Assembly: GCA_036426205.1 (NCBI GenBank)
Contig: CM071569.1
Coordinates: 5,706,876-5,770,875 of the forward strand
DNA length: 64,000 nucleotides
Reading direction: 5' to 3'
Source: Ascaphus truei
Taxonomy: Eukaryota; Chordata; Amphibia; Anura; Ascaphidae
Shown in pieces: positions 55,716 to 64,000 of this stretch. The notes under the pieces were generated by a model, which was not told the DNA's origin, did no database searches, and saw nothing but the letters and a program-made list of their open reading frames with translations. Position 1 is the stretch's first letter, and the number at the start of each line of letters is the position of its first letter. A program made the translations under genes and the position numbers.

Positions 55716-57200
55716 ATTAAAGTGTAGCACAACTTAGTAAACCACAATCCCTCCAAAAGTATATATTTGGGGGGAAAACACAAGAAAGGTCTTATTATTA
55801 AGTTGTTGGGTTAATTTATTCAGTGTGTAACCTTCGCTGCCAAAAACACCGCAGGCCAGTTTGGCAGAGAAGGGATTTAACTGCCTTTAGAAGTAATGTT
55901 ACAGCATGTAACCCTTGTGGTAGGAAACGTCCCCAGCAGTTCATGTTACAGTGACTTTCATTGGTTGGGTACCTGTTTATTTCATGAGAGGCTTGGGAAG
56001 AACAGAGAGGTATATTTGCTAAACCACAATACCTTCCGATAATATGAAGCCTGGCTCGGGTGACAGGGACTCACAGCCTAAATAGATCAACCACTGCCAG
56101 GTGGGCATACAACGTATTACAGAACAATGTATACCAGGCCCCTTTGGCAGTGGATGGTTAGAAACATGGATGATGAATGGCTGCTTCTTTGAAAGAACGC
56201 TTCCAGGTGTCTTGTGCTGTAGCAGTCATGTATTTTAAGGCAACAGACAATCTAAGTGTCATAATCAGGTTCATGGGGAGCAGGCGAGGAAGAGAGAAGT
56301 CTGCAGGAGGCTGCGCTCGTGCCTGTTATAGAGGACACCCATGCGAAGAATGTTGATGAATGAATCCTGATTTCAAGAAGAAAAAAAACCCCCATTTCAT
56401 ACCTATTATATGTGGAACAGTAAGTCATCAAAATGTATACATGTGGTAAGTATGCCAGAAAGCCCCCTCTGCCTCCCACAGCTGCTGCTCTAATTAGATG
56501 CAGCCTCGGAGTTTCAACAATTCAATAGAACTCCAGCTCTCAACCGGCAACATTGGAAACCACTTCAGCAAACGCACATGCAAGAGACTCGGAAGCACAC
56601 CAAAGACACGTCCGAGTGTATAAATGCAGCTCTGAGCATCTTTACCTGGTTTAATTTACTACAATCCTTTGACACTTAGCGGCACGGGAGTCCTGCAGAG
56701 TTCTATAATTGCAATCACGTAAATTGTATAGCGTTAAGTACAGAACATGTGCTGCTACACTATTGATCATGCACCATAGCTTAGATTGCGGTTTGGTCTC
56801 TCTCAGTAGTTTTCTTTTTCTTATATATAACTATTAAGATAATGGTTGGACACAGGTGCACACATCAGAAATAGCACTCTTTATCCACAGTAAACAGATT
56901 ATGTATCATTCTTGCATAAGTGTTCTGGTTTTTTTTTTATAGACATTATTGTGAGGCTATTACACAGTCAGAACCAGAGGCCGGGGGGCTGAATTCGAGT
57001 TGTAGGTGGGTAACATCTCAAGCTCTGTCAATATACGCCTCAATGTGAATTCATTGCCCAGATCACTTGTCAATGGCGTTTCTTACCTTTCATGCAGATC
57101 TGTTAGGCAGAGAGCAGAAAGGGGTCGGCGATGATAGTCTGATATGCAGAAACTTATACAACCGATCATAATATGTATACTGAGTCACCTTTGCCCTAAC
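55716..57200. other. No recognisable feature
   Basis: Unique-looking AT-rich DNA; no gene supported. Confidence 0.45.
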
Positions 57201-57204
57201 TCAT

Positions 57205-57426
57205 TCTGCCCACTTTCAAGCCCCGCCGACAGGTAAGGTTGTCAGGATATCCCAGCTTCAGCACAGGTGGCACAATCAGTGGCAATCAGTCAGAGTGAGC
57301 CTCTGATTGAGCCACCTCTGCTGAAGCAGGGACTGATTGAGCCACCTGTGCTGAAGCAGGGATATCTTGAAAACCTGCCCTGTTGGGGAAAGGGGGGGGG
57401 TTCAGCACTGGCATTGAACACCCCTG
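57205..57426. mobile_element. hAT MITE, left end lost
   Basis: It has gccgacaggtaaggttgtca, gatatcccagcttcagcaca and a tandem gattgagccacct arm as in the copy at 37513, ending with attgaacacccctg. The left terminus is degraded and the target duplication cannot be read. Confidence 0.7.
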
Positions 57427-57722
57427 CCATAGATGACACAATTGGCACAAGTGTAGCTAACATATCTGCACACATTACGAGTGACGGGCTGAAGTGAGTC
57501 ATGTTCAAATCAAAATGACTCTTTAGCCCTTATGACATGTACAATAGATAAGCAAAGCGGTCTACAGGTGAAAGATACTTTGTTAGAGAGCTGGCCTCGG
57601 CCTGTATATAGATGTATATAGATTTCTGTAGAATCAATGCAACTGACTAAACTTGTACTGGTTGTATTGTTTTGATTGACAGCTAACCAGTAATCACCTG
57701 ACTGCTGCTCTCCGGGAGGGTT

Positions 57723-57724
<2 letters not shown>

Positions 57725-57757
<33 letters not shown>
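57725..57757. repeat. Poly-G tract (33 G)
   Basis: A pure run of 33 G. Long homopolymers of G are rare and both fold into quadruplexes and cause sequencing error. A neighbouring assembly fault cannot be excluded. Confidence 0.9.
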
Positions 57758-57944
57758 CGAGTAATAGATATCTATGGAGAGATGTATCGACACTACGAAG
57801 CCAAGGCTTCCATTTTCATATGTAGGAAGGTTCGTAGTAAAGTTTCTTATATCTGTGTCAATTTGCTAACCAGGGAGATTTGCTGCCACTCTAGATGTGG
57901 TGGGAAAGGCATGGTGTAAATATAACAAATATATTAAAGCAGCA

Positions 57945-58190
57945 ATCTTACCTACTGGTTATGTAAAATAAATAAAACATTTTTACAGAAATAGACCTGG
58001 GGGATCCTCCCGCTCCTGTGAGACTTGGCGTTTTAGTTGCCAATGTTTCAAATCGGATTCGGGAAATAAAAATGGCTGCCAAGAACAAGCTACAAAGGAT
58101 GACGCTGTGGCTTCCTATTGAAAAATGCAGAAAGTAAACCAGCAACTAAAATGGGGACAGAGGATCCCCAGAGCTCATTATGGCGCGGTT
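57945..58190. repeat. Unclassified repeat piece beside the 58.3-kb foldback
   Basis: Words gggggatcctcccgctc and ggacagaggatccccagag near its two ends are weak inverted repeats (ggatcctcc/gaggatcc). Probably another non-autonomous element; superfamily unknown. Confidence 0.4.
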
Positions 58191-58317
58191 CAGCTGCGCC
58201 AGTCCGAATTCTGTAACAAATCAATATGATGAATGGATGTGATTGTACCTCAGTTTTGCAGAGACTTGGATACAAACCTTCCCGTTTGCGTTGCTTGTAT
58301 TTTTTTTTTTGGCTATA

Positions 58318-58635
58318 GGATTGAAACAGTGGTCTCTGGAGCTGAACACCATTAATGTCAGCTGCAGGGACCCCTAGCTTCCAGAGATACTTACCTCCAT
58401 CGGGGTGCTGGTACCTCTGCAGCCAGGGAACATGCGTGCTTAACATAATGGCAAAGTTTAAATGTCCCGCGTCATACGGGCCAATAGGAATTCGTGACAT
58501 CATCCCTTGTGGATTCCTATTTGTCTGCGTGACCAGGACATTTAAACTTCACAGAGATACCGGCTCTGCAAGAAGGGGGTCTCCCGAGCTGAAGTGTAAT
58601 GGGGTTTAGCTCCGGAGACCCCCTGCTTCAATTCT
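58318..58635. mobile_element. About 320-bp foldback element, second copy
   Basis: It has the same plan as 22183-22512: left taggattgaaacagtggtc and ctctggagctgaac, inner cagagatacttacctcc, and right agctccggagaccccctgct. The internal sequence differs in detail, so they are old, separate insertions of one family. Confidence 0.7.
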
Positions 58636-58699
58636 ATAACAAAACAAACACATAAAAAGGCAAGAAATACAACTTGGATTGCGGCTTTATCACAGGCAC

Positions 58700-59370
58700 A
58701 CTGGTATATATGTAATGGTGTTGCCCCCACGCTCTGAGAGATCTGGCCATTACGGATCATGCAGGGTGCATATACCTGCTGGTAACAGGAGGGCTGAGTC
58801 GTCCGTCGGTGGTAGTGGGGACACAGGACTAGGTTTCTGGGGTTCATACCCTACATATCTTTAGCAGTGCAGCGCCTCCATCTGACGTAGGCACCAGGGA
58901 ACTGACGGTGGTCTCCCACGGTAGAACCGATTACCTCTCCCCCCAGTAAGATCACACACCAGGCCGGAGGTATAATAAGAGGAATGGTTTACACTAGTCT
59001 TGTCTTCTCTCTATGCAACACAGTACACGACAGGGATCTGCCCGATGCAGCAACTCTCAGTTACCCACTGAAGGGTGGTCCCTGGACCTTCACTACAGGC
59101 CAAGGGCACCCGCAGCAGTCCCAGCTCTTCCCTGCCCGTCTAGCAGAGGCAGAGGTATGGTACTCTACACTCTACCCTGGAGGGAAGAGAACCAGAGAAG
59201 GCCCAATAGTCAGGCTCTTGGCTGTGTGACCTGCCTCTCAAGTGGGTAGAGGCAGTACTAAATTTGGCCCTTCCCTTAAGTACAGCCAGGAAGAGGGCAT
59301 CAGGTCTGTCCCATGATTGGACATGCTCAGGCCTGATGTCACCACCTCCCCCTGTCACTCAAGTGTAGCA
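58700..59370. repeat. LTR-like interspersed repeat
   Basis: It shares aacaggagggctgag and gcagcgcctcca with the repeat at 26576, and the end cccctgtcactcaag with 43655-43670. It contains a run of short GC-rich words but no long frame. A solo LTR is one possible reading; the 5' TG and 3' CA ends and the target duplication are not established. Confidence 0.4.
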
Positions 59371-59439
59371 CCAGTGAGTGGGGAAAACCCATGTTGACTA
59401 CTGGCAGTCTGATTTTACCAGGACTTACTGCTAGGAGTA

Positions 59440-59560
59440 GGGCAGGTTAGTAGCCATAGGTGGCATGGCAACCTGGTAGGTTATGTATCTGATACGTGGC
59501 ATCATACTGGTGACAATACACATAGCCTGGTGGCAGATAAGAAGAGTCAGATAACTATAG
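59440..59560. other. No recognisable feature
   Basis: A short unique-looking spacer. Confidence 0.4.
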
Positions 59561-59569
59561 TTTACACAG

Positions 59570-59752
59570 AAAGCAGACAAAGAAAGAGAGGAAGTCAGTT
59601 GGCCTGCGAGGAGAAAGCAAAAATTCTGGAGAAGGGGAGAGAGGCAGAGAGAATTGGGGACATCATAAGGCATTAAAAGAAAGTGAGGGGAAGGAGAGAG
59701 AAGGGGGTAGGGAGGGTGAGAGGTGAAGGAGGGGAGGGATGAGGTATGTTTC
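59570..59752. repeat. Purine-rich (GA) tract
   Basis: About 180 bp of the plus strand is mostly A and G with words such as gaaagagaggaag, ggggagagaggcagag and gaaggaggggaggg. It is low complexity and could form triplex DNA. The overlapping Ser/Leu-rich frame on the minus strand is a translation of this composition. Confidence 0.7.
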
Positions 59753-59754
59753 TT

Positions 59755-61135
59755 AGTATTCCCTAGCAATGCTGGGTACTTTAAGATAGTACTGTTATAA
59801 ACTGGAGAAATTGTAATCCAGTGCTTTTTTTTGCAATTATATGGATGCTGTGCCCCAGTCATATGGCATAATGTAGAAATACTATAAACAGCATAAAAGC
59901 ATTTTTATTAGCTGAGATCAACAACAAATGTCCTTTTAAAATGGTGTTTCACAAATGGTGCCATTAAAGGCTACCGTGCAGATCAGAATATGAGAAATGT
60001 GCTGCCCTGTTTGAACACCCCTGAAGTTTAAATGCTTTTGAAAACGAGCTACATAAGCCTGGTATTTTTTTTTTAATCATTATTATCATTACTGTCTTGT
60101 CATCGCAGGGAGGAGAAGCAAATCACAGACAGAGTTAGGCACCAACATTGCTCTCACTTCGCTCCGGCTGTAAAAAGGGGTCAAGGGTCCCTAATTCACA
60201 AGTTACATACTAGGAGATATGTCCGATGTCCCTGAGCAGGGGGAGATTTCCCCCCCTGCTCTTTCCATGCCGAGCCCTGGTTTTAGTCACCCACCCTTAC
60301 CTCTTATTCCTAAACACGTGTCCCCACCCAGATCTGTCAAAGTAACTTTATAACACCATTTATCACCATTACCCCCGGCCAGGCCCCAGATACAGTAAGA
60401 GATTAGTCTCCGCTGGAATTCCAGCATCTCTTCTGCAGATGTGTTTATTTCCATGGCGTGAAAGGAAGAGCTGGACCTGGGTTGGGAGCACAGCTGACCC
60501 CTTCACTGCCACAGGCACACGTCAATGCCTTTGCAAAGCAATGGGTTTCTCAGGCCTCCTTGAAAGTGAAGGGGTTAATAAAGCATTTGCCATGTTGTGC
60601 TAGGAACAGAGAGGCCAGCATCCAAGGAACTAAAGAAGCTAGAATTGGGGGTTCTGGAGCAAAATGTATATTAATGGGATTTATTTTATTTATAAACGTG
60701 AAAATCAGGAAGTCTATGATACTAAAAATCAGCGAGACTGATTCCGGGTCAGTGAGACGCACAGAAATTCCGGGAGCGTTGACAGGTCGGCTGGAGATAA
60801 TTCTTTTGATGTGTATGTGACGTGTCCGACAAGGCAGAGCTGAGACTTGAGAAGGTTAGTTTTATATAAATAGAAATCTCACACTGAGAACTCCAGACAA
60901 GGTAAAAACAAAAAATGTCTGACTGGAACTTAAATTACTTTTTTGGCCTTAAAAAATATATATTCTTATACTGATCATTTTTACTTATCTAAAAGGTTGT
61001 ATATCTATACATAAGCTAATTTATAAGTGGGAAACTATATATACTATATTTATATATAAACCAAAATGATGGTGTAATAAAGCCTACACAGCAGTCCCGG
61101 TGAAGCCTATTCTTATTTACATCTGATATATAATA
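59755..61135. other. No recognisable feature
   Basis: Unique-looking DNA. A frame at 60458-60820 has no recognised family features. A pyrimidine-rich acceptor-like site near 60108 leads nowhere convincing. Confidence 0.4.
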
Positions 61136-61137
61136 AT

Positions 61138-61178
61138 AATGAGAGAGAGAGAAAGAGAGAGAGAATCTCTCTCTCCCA
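61138..61178. repeat. (GA)n microsatellite with hairpin
   Basis: A GA run of about 26 bp is followed by aatctctctctcc, so the two halves form a GA/TC hairpin. Confidence 0.8.
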
Positions 61179-61199
61179 GGCCTTACAACATGATATCCT

Positions 61200-61645
61200 G
61201 CATTCTGGTCAAGGGTGTCTTGTGCCTACCCCTTTTGTATCTAAAGCCTTCTCCTGCCTATATCCTCTCTCACTCGCTGCCCCGAACCTCTGGAATGCCT
61301 TTCCCCTAAGTTTTCGACTAGCACCCTCTCTCTCCACCTTTAAGACCCATCTTAAACCCCACCTCCTTAACAAAGCATATGAGTAGCTCAATTGGCTGAT
61401 ACTATACATCTCAGATGCACTGACCTTGGCCCCTTGCAGATGCACTGACCAGAACACCCTCCTACTGTGTCTGTTAATTATCACCACTTAGATTGTAAGC
61501 TCTTCAGGGCAGGGATTCCTTTTCCTATTGTTTTGTCTGAAGCTCTTATTCCCATTCTGTGTTATAATATTATATCATGTGTATTGTACAGCGCTATGTA
61601 CCTGGACGGTACTATATAAATAAAGACATGCATACATAATTTTCA
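61200..61645 (+). mobile_element. L2 LINE 3' end, plus strand
   Basis: It begins with the coding part tcaagggtgtcttgtgcc and runs through cacctttaagacccatctta and a TAG stop. It then passes through ttagattgtaagctcttcag and ends with cgctatgtacctggacgg and tactatataaataaag. It matches 15135-15585 of the large L2 at moderate identity, with frameshifts. It is a 5'-truncated copy, as is usual for LINEs. Confidence 0.8.
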
Positions 61646-61649
61646 GCTA

Positions 61650-62297
61650 CTATTGTATCATTTGAATATTTTAGAGATGTAACATGCCAAGATAACATAA
61701 CATTAGGGATCCCCGTGTATCTTAATGAGCCATATGGTGGCTTAGCACTGCTTAGTAAATATGGCCATAGATCATTTTCCTTGGTTTGCTTGTCCTGGGT
61801 TACATTAAAGAGACATCACATAGACACAACATTGTCTTGACTTTTTCTTCCTTTGTAGTACTGTATAGTATGTATCAGTGGTCTCCTAGAGTCAGGAGTT
61901 CTGTCATCACATAGTAGGTCACAGCATCACATATAATAGTGGTGGTAACTTCCAAGAAAACACAGGGAACATTTGTAAAATACAGTAGACCTTTTTATTA
62001 AAGAACATTAAAAAAAAAAGAAAACACATGTCCACTAACACCTAAACGTGGTGAGCATCTTAATAGAGGCACAATTCTAAGACAGGTGTCAGTGGGATTT
62101 TACCCTGGGGATATATGGTGTAGAACCCTTAGGGATTCTAGAATCCTGCGAATTATATCTACTGAAATGGTCCAGTGATTAACTGCCCCAAGCCTTTATC
62201 AGGCATGGCTCAAGACCACAATCTAGACTCATCCCAGAGACCCACCAGGTCTGTATATATTTTCTTCTGTTGGTATAAACTCTCACAGCTTTATTAA
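61650..62297. other. No recognisable feature
   Basis: Unique-looking AT-rich DNA; no gene supported. Confidence 0.45.
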
Positions 62298-62311
62298 AGC
62301 TTTCAAATAAT

Positions 62312-62751
62312 ACAACAAGCGACAGAGAAGCCCAATGCTACATCCAATATGACAAAAATACACAGTAAAATATATATATTCTCTTGAAAATGGGTAATTT
62401 AGTTTAACCCTTTGGCCAAAGCATTGTAAGCTTGCGAGCCACGACAAGGCAGACCCAGTTCACAGGTCCTAACACTACCAGATAAAATACTAATATAACT
62501 CTATTAGGATTAAAATGATCATTTACCTCTATTAGGAGGGAGAAAGACCAACATTGGATCTATATCCAGTAGAATGAAAAAGACCTGCTGATTTGGGAAG
62601 TGGTGAGGGGTGCGCTTAAACCCTGGAAGGAGGGGCCACTAACCTCCAACAGCTGAGACAGCTGACAATAAGTTAACAAGCAACACACAGAACCCCAAAA
62701 AGCTCAGGGGCTCCCAAAATGAGCTTGCTGGGGTTCTGTGTGTTGTTTGTT
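62312..62751 (-). mobile_element. Penelope-like insertion, minus orientation, terminal foldback
   Basis: The 14-bp word agctttcaaataat lies at 62298-62311 and 62752-62765. At the right end 62675-62696 is inverted at 62730-62751 (aacaagcaacacacagaacc), with a 33-base loop. The body extends left and shares the aaccctttggccaaagc block with 46390-46530. It is the mirror image of the layout at 36441 and 42744, so the element lies on the minus strand. No hammerhead core is evident. Confidence 0.55.
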
Positions 62752-62765
62752 AGCTTTCAAATAAT

Positions 62766-63760
62766 TCCAGGACACAGAGGCAGATTGAATTACTGAAGCC
62801 CTGTGGAAAATAGTTGGTCTAAGAAACAGAAGCCTAAGAACCAAAGACTCTGAGCTAAGGTGACTATGACTATGTGGAAGGTTTGGTGAAACATACTTGA
62901 TGTGGCAGAGGAAAAAAAATAACACTGGGAATAGTATATTTCATAGGAATTGTTCTGTTTTTTTTGCACCCATGTTGTATGTTCCGTGTTGGGGGAAACT
63001 ATTAAATGATCCCCGGTATATATCGGTGACCTATTACAATAAGGTTCATTTACATTTATCTATAGTTAATTCTAAAAAGAAACCTAATAGTTAGTAACCC
63101 ATTGCTTGTAGAATAAGGCTGACTTGGAGCAGAAAGTTAGGGGAACCGCCGATGAGAGGCACTATGTAGCAAAGCCAATCGGTTAGGTATAATGCAGAGC
63201 ATCGGAAGCCTCTCCCACACGCCGACTCATTGTGTGAGAGACCCAGAAAGCAGCTCCCTGGGTAGATGAGGGTAATACATGATTTGCACAACATGCTGTT
63301 CTGTTAACCCTCTTTGTTTTGCCCAGGGTAAGAAAACGTGGTTATGACCATGGGTCAGCAGCTTATAAGCAGTTAATTAAGTGTAATCAAGGTTTCATCA
63401 GGCTCAATGAGTATGTTACCAGCAGCTGATGTACCAATGTAATAGAACAGCTGCTCGGGTCTGAGGACGAGATGTTAGGGACACTACGCAAAATATAGGA
63501 AGCTTAATATTCTGAGCTCAAATTGGACATAAAAATGGCCACTTATAACATTTTAATTAAAGGTAAATTGAATACGTGTAAATACTTTAGTCTTATTAGA
63601 TGTATATATTGCTTTGGGAAACAGGGTGCATCTATTGACTCCACGGATGCAAAATGGGCTATAGAAAAAGCCAAGTGGCAAAACCTGCCCTTCAGCTCTC
63701 CTCCACACGGACAGCTCAGCAAGTTCACGTGTTCAGCCGTTTCCGGGGCACGATGCCTGG
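62766..63760. other. No recognisable feature
   Basis: AT-rich DNA; no gene supported. Confidence 0.45.
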
Positions 63761-63767
63761 CGGCTCT

Positions 63768-63960
63768 AAGGTCGCTCTTATAGTCCTTGCTATGGCGACG
63801 CTGCGGTCACTGAAAAATCAATTGTAATTGACTTCCAGCAATCACGACCAAGCGTTGCTCCGTCACGCCACCGCGTAATTGCTACTATAAGCGCACGTGA
63901 TGGATTCAATACATTTGTTTTGACGCAACGTCGCATCGCCGGGACTATAAGCGCAGCCTT
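63768..63960. mobile_element. MITE with about 30-bp inverted ends
   Basis: The left end aaggtcgctcttatagtcct and gctatggcgacg pair with the right end cgtcgcatcgccggg and actataagcgcagcctt, with about five mismatches. The interior is CpG-rich (cgtcacgccaccgcg). The ends resemble those of the Harbinger-like MITEs at 33806-34280 (cttatagt, ctatagtg). The target duplication is uncertain (TAA and TTT). Confidence 0.6.
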
Positions 63961-64000
63961 TGTCTCCTGGATCGTGTGATCACTATTGCAGCAAATGCCT

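Noticed and set aside
60458..60820. 120-codon frame as a host gene
   Set aside because: No splice sites, motifs or natural composition support it; the length is within chance for this amount of sequence.

Overview
The window looks like vertebrate, most probably anuran (frog), nuclear DNA with no host gene that I can name. The reasons are: an L2-clade LINE with a tRNA-derived SINE sharing its 3' tail; abundant 190-340 bp hAT-type MITEs with 8-bp target duplications; Harbinger-like foldback MITEs; hammerhead-ribozyme-type repeats of the kind known from amphibian Penelope-like elements; and long TG/TA microsatellites. Most of the sequence reads as intron, 3' flank or intergenic DNA packed with interspersed repeats. 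Three weak candidate host exons are listed (5239-5399, 24226-24347, 44868-44938); none is identified. Species and chromosome cannot be told from the sequence.

Layout. 1-5 kb: a CpG-rich repeat end, an L2 fragment, TG/TA arrays including a 1.1-kb TG-rich minisatellite, and a 135-bp foldback. 5-12 kb: one candidate terminal exon, a TG-rich array, a SINE, a foldback MITE and CpG-rich repeat pieces. 12.0-15.6 kb: the best coding feature, a nearly full-length but dead L2 LINE (endonuclease plus reverse transcriptase, frameshifts, YADE instead of YADD, a 2A-like motif near the N-terminus). 15.8-23.4 kb: mostly quiet, with two minisatellites and several foldbacks. 23.46-31.80 kb: a direct duplication of a 3.8-kb block whose second copy is full of single-base indels and lies just before a 43-N gap, very probably an assembly artefact. 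33.8-34.3 kb: Harbinger-like MITEs. 34.9-49.1 kb: a dense field of hAT MITEs, Penelope-like insertions, SINEs and a LINE fragment inside a foldback. 50-54 kb: a three-copy repeat, a Harbinger MITE and an element with an intact-core hammerhead ribozyme on the minus strand. 57-64 kb: a G33 tract, repeat families seen earlier in the window, an L2 3' end, a fourth Penelope-like insertion and a final MITE.

The most interesting theme is a set of four insertions (36441-37164, 40501-40703, 42744-43300, 62312-62751). Each is flanked by a 10-15 bp direct repeat and each starts with a head-to-head inverted duplication of its own end. In at least two of them the duplication surrounds a hammerhead-like core (stem II followed by GAAA). 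A separate element at 53.6-54.1 kb has every conserved core base of a minimal type I hammerhead, with stems I and II paired. Together these suggest non-autonomous Penelope-like retroelements that use hammerhead self-cleavage and insert as inverted partial dimers. No protein of such an element is in the window, so the autonomous partner must lie elsewhere.
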